Shown piece after piece: positions 1-9,216 of a DNA stretch of 64,000 nt (its first letter is position 1; every line of letters begins with the position of its first letter). Both the position numbers and the translations under genes were made by a program. This stretch comes from Paeniglutamicibacter antarcticus_C (GTDB lineage: Bacteria; Actinomycetota; Actinomycetes; Actinomycetales; Micrococcaceae). The stretch is from NCBI RefSeq assembly GCF_039544305.1, contig NZ_BAABLK010000004.1:28661-92660 (forward strand), in the 5' to 3' direction. The notes beneath the pieces were generated by a model, which saw nothing but the letters and a program-made list of their open reading frames with translations, was not told the DNA's origin and ran no database searches.

Positions 1-351
1 GTTAACACTGGATCCGTCCGCCAGCAGCCGCAACAGACCCCAAAAATCCCGCATCACGACACGGTGCAAGTTCCTTTACCTGGGGCTCGCTAGCTCATAC
101 GCTCACGTCATGAACCGTCAATCCACCAAAGGGCTTGAAGAAACACCCGCAATTCTGAAACGGCACCAGCCTGGCACGCTTCTTGGCGACGCGTCTGAAA
201 GACCCAAGTCCTAGACCCGGCCCCACGGATCGGACCCTTCGGACCTCCCTGCCTTCGGAAAAATAGCCCTCTATCCGTTTTCTTGTCCATGTGAAAGACG
301 TGACAACCCATGAACAGCCTTTTCGTCTCCTTGGCCCCAGGGAGCCCCGCC
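1..351. other. Upstream region without a supported gene
   Basis: No convincing gene precedes the first operon. The short open frame 111-215 (34 codons) has no ribosome binding site and resembles nothing I know. The longer frames on both strands are antisense or out of frame to the acyl-CoA dehydrogenase-like gene. A promoter for the operon must lie here, but I could not pick a convincing -35/-10 pair. Confidence 0.4.
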
Positions 352-1365
352 ATGAGCCTTGGGTGGGACCTGATCGATTCCTTGGTCGAAGCAGCCCAAG
401 AATGCCACGGCGAGCCGTCGCCGCTCTTGGAGCTTTTGCGCACTTCGGCCCAAGATCCTCCGATCCCTGGCCGCGGGCAAACCCTGGGACTATGGGAACT
501 TTTGGCAACGCTCGGCAGTATCGACCTGGTTGCCGCCCGCGCAGTGGAGCCGCATCTGGATGCCGCCGCAATCCTGGCACAAGCAGGAATCCGCTGGACC
601 CCGGGGACCAGCTGGGGAGTCTTTGCCGCTGAGGGCCAGCGGAAACTCGCTGCCACGGCACCCGCCGAGCCTTCAGCCAGCTGGAACCTGGCGGGTGAGA
701 AACCGTGGTGCTCCTTGGCAGGGACGCTGGACCATGCTGTTGTCACTGCCCATGTCCCCGGCGGGCGGCGGGCGTTTTCCGTGGATCTGAAGCAACCGGG
801 AGTGAGCCCACATGCAGGTACCTGGACCAGCCACGGCCTGCACCGGATCCCCAGCGAAGCGGTGTCCTTCGACCAGGTTCCGGCCACCCCTGTGGGAGCA
901 ACCGATTGGTATCTTGATCGGCCGGGATTTGCCGTCGGCGGTGTCGCAGTCGCCGCCTGCTGGTTTGGAGGCGCCGTGGGGATCTTCCGCACGCTCTTCG
1001 CTGCCGCCCAGGCACGTGAGCCGGACCAGTTGGCCTTGGCATGGCTCGGTGAAGCGGACCGGCTGCTGGCCGCTGGCGCAACGGCCCTGCACGTTGCGGC
1101 ACAGTCCGCCGACGCCGGCACCCTGGACTGGGTTACCGCCCAACGGGTCCGTGGGCTGGTAGCCGGGATCTGCGAACGCCTGATCACCTTGGCGGGACAG
1201 TCCCTGGGGCCCGCGCCATTGGGCTTTGACCATTCCCATGCACAGCGGATTGCTGACCTGGGAATCTACCTCAGGCAGCACCATGCCGCCCGGGACGACG
1301 CTGCCCTAGGGACACTGCTCCTGGAGGCTTCCGGATCGACGGACAAAGGTATCGGCCCATGGTGA
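352..1365 (+). CDS. Acyl-CoA dehydrogenase-like protein
   Basis: A 337-residue protein resembling acyl-CoA dehydrogenases, which bind FAD and introduce a double bond next to a CoA thioester. Glycine- and alanine-rich helical stretches and the C-terminal helical bundle (for example LAWLGEADRLLAAGATALHVAA) fit that fold. It is shorter than the usual 380-400 residues, so part of the N-terminal helical domain may be missing and catalysis on fatty acyl-CoA is not assured. I prefer the ATG at 352, preceded by AGGGAG, over the ATG at 310. The gene overlaps the PIG-L/methyltransferase gene by 7 bp. Together with the following GT2 gene this suggests a role in making a glycosylated metabolite rather than in beta-oxidation; that is inference. 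Confidence 0.75.
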   Translation: MSLGWDLIDSLVEAAQECHGEPSPLLELLRTSAQDPPIPGRGQTLGLWELLATLGSIDLVAARAVEPHLDAAAILAQAGIRWTPGTSWGVFAAEGQRKLAATAPAEPSASWNLAGEKPWCSLAGTLDHAVVTAHVPGGRRAFSVDLKQPGVSPHAGTWTSHGLHRIPSEAVSFDQVPATPVGATDWYLDRPGFAVGGVAVAACWFGGAVGIFRTLFAAAQAREPDQLALAWLGEADRLLAAGATALHVAAQSADAGTLDWVTAQRVRGLVAGICERLITLAGQSLGPAPLGFDHSHAQRIADLGIYLRQHHAARDDAALGTLLLEASGSTDKGIGPW

Positions 1366-2732
1366 GCTTCAACCACGAGGACAGCGGCACGTCCGAAAGC
1401 AGCTGGCAGGAATCGGGGGTAGGCATGTTGGCCGCCGTGCCTGCAATCGGTATGCCCTGTTTCGGACATCCTTTACTGGTCCTTTCCGCCCATCCCGACG
1501 ACGAGACGCTGGGCGCGGCAGGCTTGATCCACCAGGCACTACGTGCAGGTTCCCCGGTGCACGTCATCGTTGCCACGGCCGGTGAAGCCTCGCATCCGCA
1601 TTCGCCCACCCACCGACCCAGTGATTTGGCGCGTATCCGTGCCCTGGAGCTGGCCGCCGCGCTCGCGGCGCTAGAACCCCACATCCCAGATGCCGGCATC
1701 CTCACCTTTGAAATGCTGGGCTTTGCGGACGGTTCCCTTGCCGAGCACACCGGCAAGCTTGAAGCCGCACTCCACACGGCAGTCCCAGCCGGTGACACCC
1801 TCGTCGTGGCCCCCTACCGCCACGACGGACACACCGACCACGACACCCTCGGCGCACTCGCGGCCCGGGTTGCACAGGAACTGCACCTCGGGTTGCTGGA
1901 ATACCCGATCTGGTACTGGCATTGGGCGCTACCGGAGCAAGATGCGCGGTGGACGCGGTGGAACTCACTGGTGCTGGATCCCGAGGCCCTGGCGGCCAAG
2001 CGCCGCGCCATGGAAATGCACCGCTCGCAGATTGCGCCGCTGTCCGGGGCACCCGAGGATGCCACGCTGCTGCACGGGCCCTTCCTGGAACACTTCGAAC
2101 GCGGCAGTGAAACGTTCCGGTTCACCGCACCCGGGTTGCAGGACTCGGGTACGGCAACCACCACCTTTGACAGCCTCTATACCCGTACACCCGATCCCTG
2201 GCACTACCTGGGCAGCCCCTATGAGGAACGCAAGCGGGCCGTCACCATCGCCTCGCTGCCCAAGGCGCGGTATTGCACAGCCATGGAGCTCGGCTGCTCG
2301 ATCGGGGTCCTGACCGGCGAACTGGCCGGGCGCACCGACGTGCTGGTCGCCGTTGACGCCAGCGGTGTTGCCCTCAAGGCAGCACGTGAGCGGTTGACCG
2401 GCATGCCGCACGTGACACTGGTACATGCGGTGCTGCCGCACCAGTTCCCGGATACCGCACCAGGTACCCAGGAGCTGGTGGTGGTCTCTGAAATCGGCTA
2501 CTTCTTGGCGCCCGATGAACTTGATCTACTCCTGGGCCGCTGCCACGAAGCACTCGCTCCCGGGGGCCACCTGCTGCTGTGCCACTGGCTGCATCCGGTG
2601 CACGGATGGCCGCTGGACGGGGAGCAGGTCCATGCCGCCGCACACCGCTTGGGCATGGACGCCAAGGTGCTCCACCGTGAAGCGGACTTCCTGCTGGAGA
2701 TCTTTGAGAAGACCGGCGGCGGCGATGGATGA
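1359..2732 (+). CDS. Bifunctional PIG-L deacetylase / SAM-dependent methyltransferase
   Basis: A 457-residue two-domain enzyme. Residues about 25-235 form a PIG-L/LmbE zinc deacetylase domain, shown by the AHPDDE motif near residue 46 and the later HDGHTDHD cluster; this family removes N-acetyl groups from amino-sugar conjugates. Residues about 255-455 form a class I methyltransferase of the NodS type, with the SAM loop ELGCSIG near residue 310 and a conserved CHWLHPVHGWPLDG stretch near 408. NodS-like enzymes N-methylate the amine freed by deacetylation, so the fusion suggests deacetylation followed by methylation of one substrate. The gene overlaps its neighbours at both ends (7 bp and 8 bp), which points to translational coupling. 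The natural substrate is unknown. Confidence 0.9.
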   Translation: MVSFNHEDSGTSESSWQESGVGMLAAVPAIGMPCFGHPLLVLSAHPDDETLGAAGLIHQALRAGSPVHVIVATAGEASHPHSPTHRPSDLARIRALELAAALAALEPHIPDAGILTFEMLGFADGSLAEHTGKLEAALHTAVPAGDTLVVAPYRHDGHTDHDTLGALAARVAQELHLGLLEYPIWYWHWALPEQDARWTRWNSLVLDPEALAAKRRAMEMHRSQIAPLSGAPEDATLLHGPFLEHFERGSETFRFTAPGLQDSGTATTTFDSLYTRTPDPWHYLGSPYEERKRAVTIASLPKARYCTAMELGCSIGVLTGELAGRTDVLVAVDASGVALKAARERLTGMPHVTLVHAVLPHQFPDTAPGTQELVVVSEIGYFLAPDELDLLLGRCHEALAPGGHLLLCHWLHPVHGWPLDGEQVHAAAHRLGMDAKVLHREADFLLEIFEKTGGGDG

Positions 2733-3486
2733 CGCGCTCGGTGCCGTGGTGGTCGTGGTCCCCGTACGCAACGAGGAAAAATTGCTGGGTCTCTGCCTGG
2801 ACCACGTGCGCCTTGCCATGGAACAGTTGCACCGCGCCCGCCCGCAAATCACGGTCAACCTCACCGTCGTCCTGGACCAATGCCAGGATTCATCGGCTTT
2901 GGTGGCTGCTTCCCATGCGGCCAGGGACAAGAGGATAACCGTGATATCCGTCGACTTCGGGTCCGTCGGGTCCAGCCGTGCGAGCGGAATCGAGAATGCG
3001 CTAGCCGCACTCTCAAGCTGCGTCCCCCCGGACAGATCGCTCCACGAAACGTGGATAGCCTGCACCGATGCGGACACCCAGGTCCCGGCGCACTGGCTCA
3101 CACGCACGGTGGAACTGGCCGAATCCGGCCACGACGCTGTCACCGGAACCGTGGAACCCGACAGGAATGAATTGGGCGAGACCTTGTTCGCCGCATGGCG
3201 GCGCGAGCACCGCAGCCATGAGGGCCACAACCACGTCCACGGAGCAAACTTGGGCTTCAGGGCCTCGGAGTACCGCGCCGTTGGCGGCTTCCCCCCGGTC
3301 CCCGTGGACGAGGATGTCCTCCTGGTCGATCGTCTACGCGCCCACGGAGCCAGGATCCTGGCCACGGGTCAGCTTCATGCGATCACTTCGGGTCGGATCC
3401 AGGGGCGGGTCGGCACCGGATTCGCCGCCTACCTGCACAGCCTTGACACGGGAACCAGCACGCAAACCGGCAGGCCGAATAGCTAG
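2725..3486 (+). CDS. Family 2 glycosyltransferase
   Basis: A 253-residue GT-A fold glycosyltransferase. It opens with the typical VVVVVPVRNEEKLL strand-loop, has a DAD metal-binding motif near residue 114 (CTDADTQVP), and a GGFPPVPVDEDVLL stretch near residue 190 matching the acidic acceptor-side motif of family 2. The ATG at 2725 lies inside the end of the preceding gene, so translation is probably coupled. No membrane segment is visible, so it likely acts in the cytoplasm on a nucleotide sugar. With the acyl-CoA dehydrogenase-like and PIG-L/methyltransferase genes it forms a three-gene operon whose product is not known. Confidence 0.88.
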   Translation: MDDALGAVVVVVPVRNEEKLLGLCLDHVRLAMEQLHRARPQITVNLTVVLDQCQDSSALVAASHAARDKRITVISVDFGSVGSSRASGIENALAALSSCVPPDRSLHETWIACTDADTQVPAHWLTRTVELAESGHDAVTGTVEPDRNELGETLFAAWRREHRSHEGHNHVHGANLGFRASEYRAVGGFPPVPVDEDVLLVDRLRAHGARILATGQLHAITSGRIQGRVGTGFAAYLHSLDTGTSTQTGRPNS

Positions 3487-3613
3487 AACACGGGAACAAA
3501 TGGACTTGCGACATCACCGCTATACGCATAAGTTGGCCACAGGGAGCCATTTTCCCGGCCAACGCCGCCGTTCCGCAGTCCCTGCGGTCGGCACAGGATA
3601 GAGAAACGGGGAC

Positions 3614-4051
3614 ATGATGGTTGAAGAACCATGGGAAGCCGCTGAGCCGAAGCCAGCCACAAGCCCAGATACACCGAGGCCTGCAGCAGGTTCAACGGTG
3701 CCTGCCACCGGCGAACTCGAGCCTGCCACCGGCAAGCCCGAACACCTCCCCCCGGCGGCTGCAAAGCCCCAAAGGACAGCGAAGACGGTGCAGCAAACAA
3801 CCCGTGCCGGGGTTATCTGGACGTTCACCATCGTGGCGATCATCGTCGCGATCCTCTTGGTGATCTTCATGATCCAGAACCAGGTCCAAACCACCGTGAC
3901 CTTCTTGGGGTTCCAGGGGGAACTTGCCCTGGGCATCGCCATGCTGATTGCCGCGATAGGCGGCGCAGCGGTGGTGGCGATTGCCGGTGCGGTACGCATC
4001 ATCCAGCTGCGTAGCCGTGCAAGTGCCGCAGACAAACGCCTCAACCACTAG
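3614..4051 (+). CDS. LapA/DUF1049-family membrane protein
   Basis: A 145-residue protein with a proline-, alanine- and glutamate-rich cytoplasmic N-terminus (about 60 residues) followed by two membrane helices, around residues 66-88 and 100-125. The sequence between them (QNQVQTTVTFLGFQGEL) is the hallmark of the LapA/DUF1049 family. In enterobacteria LapA acts with LapB in lipopolysaccharide assembly control; a Gram-positive member must do something else, unknown. The start is ambiguous because two ATG codons are adjacent (3614 and 3617). Confidence 0.8.
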   Translation: MMVEEPWEAAEPKPATSPDTPRPAAGSTVPATGELEPATGKPEHLPPAAAKPQRTAKTVQQTTRAGVIWTFTIVAIIVAILLVIFMIQNQVQTTVTFLGFQGELALGIAMLIAAIGGAAVVAIAGAVRIIQLRSRASAADKRLNH

Positions 4052-4124
4052 CCAAAGGGACCATGCAGGGAAACCCTTTTCCCGTGCATGGCAACCGCAC
4101 AAGAGCAACGGAGATGATTCAGCA

Positions 4125-4559
4125 ATGAACGACATCAACATCGACAAGCAGATGGAAACCATCCAGAAGCAGCTCAAGACCTGGGCCAAGAAAGCCAAGG
4201 CGGACTACCCCAGCGCGCTGGAGGACACCGTTCGCCAAGCGGTGGACCGCGTGGACCCGGCAGGGATCGCCAAGGCCTCCGAGGATGTCCTGGCCACGGT
4301 GACAGGTAACCGCAAGAAGGCACGCCAGGCACGCAAGTCCATTGAGTCCACGCTCAAACGAGCGCAAAAGAAGGCCGGCAGCAAGAAGTCCTGTGCATCA
4401 GGCACCTGGGTCGTTTTAGGTTCCTTGGCAGTGATCGGCATCGTCGCAGCAATCGTGGTCCGCCGCGCTGCAAACCCCGAGACCACGGCCACCCGCCCCT
4501 CGGAACCGCACACCGGTGCGAGCGACGCCAAGGGCGTGGATCCGGACATCGAGAAGTAG
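4125..4559 (+). CDS. Small single-pass membrane protein, unknown function
   Basis: A 144-residue protein I do not recognise. Residues 1-90 are strongly basic and helical (many Lys, Gln and Ala), reminiscent of an amphipathic or DNA/envelope-contacting segment. One membrane helix spans about residues 96-115 (WVVLGSLAVIGIVAAIVV), and the tail is acidic and hydrophilic. The ATG at 4125 follows an ACGGAGATG-like ribosome site; an upstream in-frame start has no such support. It lies 73 bp after the LapA-like gene and ends at a strong terminator, so the two are probably co-transcribed. Confidence 0.7.
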   Translation: MNDINIDKQMETIQKQLKTWAKKAKADYPSALEDTVRQAVDRVDPAGIAKASEDVLATVTGNRKKARQARKSIESTLKRAQKKAGSKKSCASGTWVVLGSLAVIGIVAAIVVRRAANPETTATRPSEPHTGASDAKGVDPDIEK

Positions 4560-4589
4560 AACCACCCCAGGGATCCACAAGCCCGACGC

Positions 4590-4625
4590 AAATGCTCCCC
4601 CGTTCCGCGGAACGGGGGAGCATTT
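4590..4625. terminator. Bidirectional intrinsic terminator
   Basis: A perfect 17-bp inverted repeat with a 2-nt centre, flanked by A and T runs on either side. It sits between convergent genes, the small membrane protein on the plus strand and katE on the minus strand, so it can stop transcription from both. Confidence 0.9.
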
Positions 4626-4630
4626 GCCTT

Positions 4631-6823
4631 TCAGGCCCTCGCGCTGTCCTTCGGGACAGGGCCGGATTCATCAAACCGTTCCCAGACCCTGTGGGTGGCC
4701 AACAGCGCCACAGCCCCGGGCACCGCGTCGGGGACCGAAGCATGCACCAGTCCCGGCCCGGTCCCTTCCAGTCCCAAATCCTGAAAGAAGGACTCTGGCT
4801 GGTCCACCGCCACAATGGCCTTTGACTGGCGGTAGGTCTCCTGCAACAGCAAGACCAAGCGGGGGTCAAACCCTATGGCGCCCGGAGGCCGCACCGCTCC
4901 GGCCTTGGTGTCCGAATCGACCTTTGCCCCTGCTACCGGCACCAAGAAATCGGCGATGAGAAGTGCATCGAATTCAATGGACCTGGCGGTGAGCAACGTC
5001 CTGTCCACGGGCGAACCATCGGCGAGGCTGCCGCCGACCGAAGAGAGAAGCAGCGGCTGAAAACCCGCATGGTTCGCCGCGGCGACGAGGGTCTCGATGA
5101 CGGAGGCCTCCGTGTGGTGGCTGGCCACGATACCCAGGATGCGTCCATCCACCGGCCAGCTGCCCAGGGCTTGCGAGACCGAGGGACACGGTTCACGGTC
5201 CACCACCTCGGTGTCGGCCCCGGGAACCGGCAAGCCCAACTCCCGTGCCACGGCTGCGCACAGCTGGACATCGATGTTGGCTAGCGCCTGCAGCTGCCGC
5301 GCACGGATGACCTCGCTGGCGCACTTGCCCAACTCAAAGGAGTAGGCCTGCTGCACATGGCGACGTTCGTGGGCCTGTAGGCTCCGGTAGAACATGCGTG
5401 CCTGGCTAAAATGGTCGTCAAAGGACACCGGGTTGCTGCGTCCCTTCACGGATTCGGCCACCAGCTCCGGGAAGTCGATGAACGGCATCTTCGAATTGTC
5501 ACCCTCCCCTGCCTGGTAGGGACATCCCCCATCGAGCGAATTGGGATGGTAGGGGGCGATGCCCTCGTGGATGTAGGTCTGGTGCATGCCGTCGCGCAGC
5601 ATGTCGTTGACCGGCGCGTGGGGCAGGTTGATGGGCAGCTGGGAGAAGTTCGGTCCGCCCAGCCGCGTGATCTGCGTGTCGATGTAGGAAAACAGCCGTC
5701 CCTGGAGCAGCGGATCGTTGGTGACATCGATCCCCGGCACCAGGTGCCCGGGGTGGAAGGCCACCTGCTCAGTTTCGGCAAAGTAGTTGCTGGGATTCCG
5801 ATCCAGCACCATCTTGCCCACCATTTGGATGGGCACCAGCTCCTCGGGGACGAACTTGGTGGGATCGAGCAAATCGATGCCGTCAAAGGACTGCCCCTCG
5901 TTATCCTCGAAGACCTGCAGTCCCAGTTCCCACTCGGGGAACGCACCGGCCTTGATCGCATCGGAAAGATCACGACGGTGGAAGTCCGGGTCCGCCCCGT
6001 TGGCCAGCATCGCTTCTTCCCAGACCAGGGAATGCACGCCGAGCTTCGGCTTCCAATGGAACTTCACCAACGAGCTTTGCCCGTCGGCCGCGATCATCCG
6101 GAAGGTGTGCACGCCGAACCCCTCCATCATCCGGAAGGATCTCGGGATCCCCCGGTCACTCATGACCCACATCGCGTGGGCCTGGGCCTGGGTGTGCAGG
6201 GAAACGAAATCCCAGAAGGTGTCATGCGCGGACTGCGCCTGGGGTATTTCCAGATCGGGGTGCGGCTTGACCGAGTGCACCACGTCGGGGAACTTGATGG
6301 CGTCCTGGATAAAGAACACCGGCATGTTGTTGCCCACCAGGTCAAAGACGCCCTCTTCGGTGTAGAACTTGGTGGCGAAGCCGCGGGTGTCACGCACCGC
6401 GTCGGCCGATCCCCTGGAACCGGCCACGGTGGAGAACCGGACAAATAGCGGGGTCTTCACTCCCTCGGCCAGGAATGCCGCACTGCAGATGCGTGATCCG
6501 GTGCCGTAGCTGGTGAAGGTCCCGTGGGCGCCGGCCCCGCGGGCGTGGACCACACGCTCGGGAATCCGCTCATGGTCGAAGTGCGTGATCTTTTCCCTCA
6601 GGTGGTGGTCCTGCAACAGGACCGGGCCCCTCGGTCCGGCCTTGAGGGAATGGTCGGTGTCCCGCAGGACCGCGCCTTGGCTGGTGGTCAACGCGGTGCC
6701 CTGCGGGTGGCCCGGGTCTGCGTTTGTGTTCGGCTTCCTGGCCTGGGTGGGCTCGGGCACTGGGGTGGTCATGCCTGACTCGCTTTCGTTCGGTGCCGCA
6801 GCTGGACACGATCGATGGAACAT
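4631..6823 (-). CDS. katE: Large-subunit catalase (KatE/HPII type)
   Basis: A 730-residue monofunctional haem catalase that converts hydrogen peroxide to water and oxygen. The distal haem histidine lies in RVVHARGAGAHG (near residue 94), the catalytic asparagine in GNNMPVFF, and the proximal tyrosine in the RLFSYID motif (near 390). A C-terminal flavodoxin-like domain (from about residue 575, RILGIVASHHTEASVIETL) marks the large clade 2 catalases, and the length matches E. coli HPII. The ATG at 6823 follows GGAAAG; an internal ATG at 6772 is the alternative start. It stands alone and is separated from the convergent upstream genes by a terminator. Stationary-phase or stress control is typical of the family but not visible here. 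Confidence 0.95.
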   Translation of the reverse strand: MFHRSCPAAAPNESESGMTTPVPEPTQARKPNTNADPGHPQGTALTTSQGAVLRDTDHSLKAGPRGPVLLQDHHLREKITHFDHERIPERVVHARGAGAHGTFTSYGTGSRICSAAFLAEGVKTPLFVRFSTVAGSRGSADAVRDTRGFATKFYTEEGVFDLVGNNMPVFFIQDAIKFPDVVHSVKPHPDLEIPQAQSAHDTFWDFVSLHTQAQAHAMWVMSDRGIPRSFRMMEGFGVHTFRMIAADGQSSLVKFHWKPKLGVHSLVWEEAMLANGADPDFHRRDLSDAIKAGAFPEWELGLQVFEDNEGQSFDGIDLLDPTKFVPEELVPIQMVGKMVLDRNPSNYFAETEQVAFHPGHLVPGIDVTNDPLLQGRLFSYIDTQITRLGGPNFSQLPINLPHAPVNDMLRDGMHQTYIHEGIAPYHPNSLDGGCPYQAGEGDNSKMPFIDFPELVAESVKGRSNPVSFDDHFSQARMFYRSLQAHERRHVQQAYSFELGKCASEVIRARQLQALANIDVQLCAAVARELGLPVPGADTEVVDREPCPSVSQALGSWPVDGRILGIVASHHTEASVIETLVAAANHAGFQPLLLSSVGGSLADGSPVDRTLLTARSIEFDALLIADFLVPVAGAKVDSDTKAGAVRPPGAIGFDPRLVLLLQETYRQSKAIVAVDQPESFFQDLGLEGTGPGLVHASVPDAVPGAVALLATHRVWERFDESGPVPKDSARA

Positions 6824-6986
6824 GAACTTTCCGGTGGTTCACCGCGAGACCGCATGGACATGGTTTGCTTGCGCGGCTCCACCATCCCTACCGTAGCCCC
6901 GTGTCCCCGAGGCTGGTCAAGGGAATCCGAAGGTTTATTCCGAATCGGGAACCGCGCTTTTGCGCCGCTGCGGTTCCTCGGGCAGC

Positions 6987-7937
6987 TTACCCTTTTCCCC
7001 CTGCCGGATCGGCAACCAGGTTCTCACTTGATTCCCCCTGTGCCCAAGCCAGCATCTGGCGCTTGAGCAAGGACGTCATCCGGGGCAGGAACGCTTCGGT
7101 GTTCCCCCCGTTGTGGGGAACGACCAATGCATTGGGCAACGCCCAGATCGGGTGGTCCTCAGGCAGGGGCTCGGGATCAAAGACATCCGAGGCGCAACGA
7201 AGCCGGCCGGTCTTCAGCTCCGCGACCAGCGCATCGGTGTCAACAACCGGGCCGCGGGCGACGTTGATCACGACCGCACCATCGGGAAGCCGGGCCAATA
7301 GTTCGGCCCCTACCAGATGGTGGGTGCTTTCTTTGTGCGGAACGATCAGGATCAACACCTCGATACCGCTGGCTTTATCCATCAGCTCATCGATCCCCAT
7401 GACCTCGCCGTGTTCATCGGTGCGTGCATACGTGCCGAAGCGGCTCAGCTCGACCTCGAAAGGATCCAGCCGCTTGCGGATCTCTTCGCCAATGCCGCCG
7501 ACTCCAACCACGGCGACCCTGCGGTCGGCCAATCCCGGCCAGCGCCCGGGGTTCCAGTGGTTCCTTGTCTGGTCACGGACCGACTCCCCAATCCCCCGCA
7601 GCGAGGCGATGGCCAGCCCGACGGCCAGCTCGGCCGTGGACGCTGCGTGGACACCGGCGGCGGTGGCCACGGCAACCCCGGGGCCCACCAGGTCGTGCAC
7701 TCCGTCGTATCCGGTGGTCTGGGTCTGGACAAGCTTGAGGTTCCGCGCCGCCGTGATGCCTTGGAGCTTCGAGAAATCCGCCATGTACGGCAGGATCACG
7801 GCATCGATGTCCTCCAACCCAACCCCTACGGGCTTCCCGCTGATGTCCCAAACACCTGCTCGGAGCCCATCGGGTAACGGGCCAACTGCCTCAAGAAGTT
7901 CGGAAGTGGGAAAGGTGACAACGCGAATCGGCTTCAT
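6987..7937 (-). CDS. D-isomer-specific 2-hydroxyacid dehydrogenase
   Basis: A 316-residue NAD(P)-dependent dehydrogenase. The Rossmann loop VVGVGGIGEEI lies near residue 145. The catalytic residues are present in order: Arg in NVARGPVVDTDAL, Glu in DPEPLPEDHPIW, and His in VVPHNGG. The family reduces 2-keto acids such as glyoxylate, hydroxypyruvate or phosphohydroxypyruvate; the substrate cannot be read from the sequence. The ATG at 7937 is preceded by GGGAGG; a longer frame reaching 8063 lacks this. It lies downstream of and in the same direction as no close partner, so it is probably monocistronic. Confidence 0.92.
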   Translation of the reverse strand: MKPIRVVTFPTSELLEAVGPLPDGLRAGVWDISGKPVGVGLEDIDAVILPYMADFSKLQGITAARNLKLVQTQTTGYDGVHDLVGPGVAVATAAGVHAASTAELAVGLAIASLRGIGESVRDQTRNHWNPGRWPGLADRRVAVVGVGGIGEEIRKRLDPFEVELSRFGTYARTDEHGEVMGIDELMDKASGIEVLILIVPHKESTHHLVGAELLARLPDGAVVINVARGPVVDTDALVAELKTGRLRCASDVFDPEPLPEDHPIWALPNALVVPHNGGNTEAFLPRMTSLLKRQMLAWAQGESSENLVADPAGGKG

Positions 7938-8102
7938 GCCTCCCAGCCTAGGCCGCTGCATCGGGCGGCCCCAAGACCAAGTCACCGCCGCGCACCGGCA
8001 CCTGCGACTCGCGAAACAGTGCAAACTTGCCACCGGGCCGGGAACCGCAAAGACGCTACTCAAAACAATTTTGTGACCTCAATCCCAAAGCCGGTGCTGG
8101 GC

Positions 8103-8130
8103 TTGCAATCGACATCCCAGCTGGTAGTGT
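8103..8130 (+). promoter_or_regulatory. Candidate promoter of first tRNA-Lys
   Basis: TTGCAA and TAGTGT are separated by 16 bp, 52 bp before the tRNA. This fits a housekeeping sigma-70 promoter for a stable RNA, judged by eye only. Confidence 0.4.
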
Positions 8131-8182
8131 TTCTTCTCGTTGCAAAGCGCAAGAGCCACGAGCTTCGAGCAGAACAACAGTC

Positions 8183-8255
<73 letters not shown>

Positions 8256-8265
8256 CATACGGAAG

Positions 8266-8296
8266 AGCCCGGTTTGCCACAGCGAACCGGGCTTTT
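8266..8296 (+). terminator. Intrinsic terminator after first tRNA-Lys
   Basis: A 9-bp stem (AGCCCGGTT with AACCGGGCT) followed by TTTT, directly after the tRNA, indicating that the tRNA is a single-gene transcript. Confidence 0.88.
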
Positions 8297-8667
8297 CGCA
8301 TCGGCGTCCACATGGCAGTCCAAACACGCCGCCACCAATGACCACAACGCACCGCTGTTCAACGACCGATCACTCGCGGATGACCAACCGCAATCCAAGA
8401 TGCCGGCACCCGGATCACTCATCCGCGCATGGGGACGGAATCGGATTCCATCCAATGTGCTCATCATCACAGTGTCCGATACGGGTCCCTCTCGTTGACT
8501 TCCGCCAGGAGGACGGCCGCAAGAGTGCCGAGGACCGCGAGAATCCGGCGAACCATGCGCTATCGGGGCAAGTTGTTCGCCGATTTTATTTCCTGCCCAC
8601 TTTCTGGTTATGATTATCTGCGTCGCAAGGACGGGTTCCGCAAGGAGCGCCGGGCCACGCGAAGAAT
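8297..8667. other. Spacer between the two tRNA-Lys genes, no gene seen
   Basis: About 370 bp with no frame that looks coding on either strand. TTATTT (8586-8591) and TATGAT (8609-8614), 17 bp apart, may be the promoter of the second tRNA. Confidence 0.45.
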
Positions 8668-8740
8668 GCACCTCTAGCTCAATTGGTAGAGCAACTGACT
8701 CTTAATCAGTAGGTTTCGGGTTCAAGTCCCGAGGGGTGCA
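8668..8740 (+). tRNA. tRNA-Lys(CTT), second copy
   Basis: This 73-nt gene is identical to the copy at 8183 except for one D-loop base (C to T). The anticodon is again CTT. It has its own downstream terminator, so the pair is a dispersed duplication rather than a polycistronic array. Confidence 0.97.
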
Positions 8741-8750
8741 CAGGAAGAAG

Positions 8751-8783
8751 GACTCGATCTGTTTCAAACAGGTCGGGTCTTTC
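8751..8783 (+). terminator. Intrinsic terminator after second tRNA-Lys
   Basis: A 14-bp stem with two G-U type pairs (GACTCGATCTGTTT with AAACAGGTCGGGTC), then TTT. It differs in sequence from the terminator of the first copy. Confidence 0.8.
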
Positions 8784-9216
8784 GCTTTCTCCGGTTCCTT
8801 CCAAGGCCGGACCGTCACGCCGGCAGCTTCCTTCCCTTCACGAACAACTGGCTTGCTTCCTGCGGTATTCCTGCGAACCCACGCCCTTGGCCTCCGTGGT
8901 TTCCGGGATCACGCCAGGAACAACGCTGCTTCCGGGCATCTGGGAGTACCTGGGTGAGGAGCGCGGCTGCCTGCCCGTGGGTGCACGGGTTCTTTCCTGC
9001 AACACCGCGCTGCCGATGCCTCCGGCGTCGTTGGCATACAGGTCACGGCGGACCCGGTTGCTAGATTTTCTCCGCGCGCTGCCTCGCGGTGCAAACACGC
9101 CAATCGACGTGCACCTTGGATAGGCTTTGGGGAGAACCCGCCCACCAACAGATCCGGAAGTGGCAACCCGCGCGCTTTTCGAATCTCCCATACGCACCAA
9201 GGAGCACCCCAAAGCC
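8784..9216. other. Region without supported gene upstream of bcp
   Basis: About 430 bp. Open frames exist on both strands but none has a ribosome site or recognisable product. It should contain the bcp promoter. Confidence 0.35.

Noticed and set aside
5411..6448. 345-codon open frame on the plus strand
   Set aside because: It lies wholly antisense to katE and its composition is the mirror of that gene.
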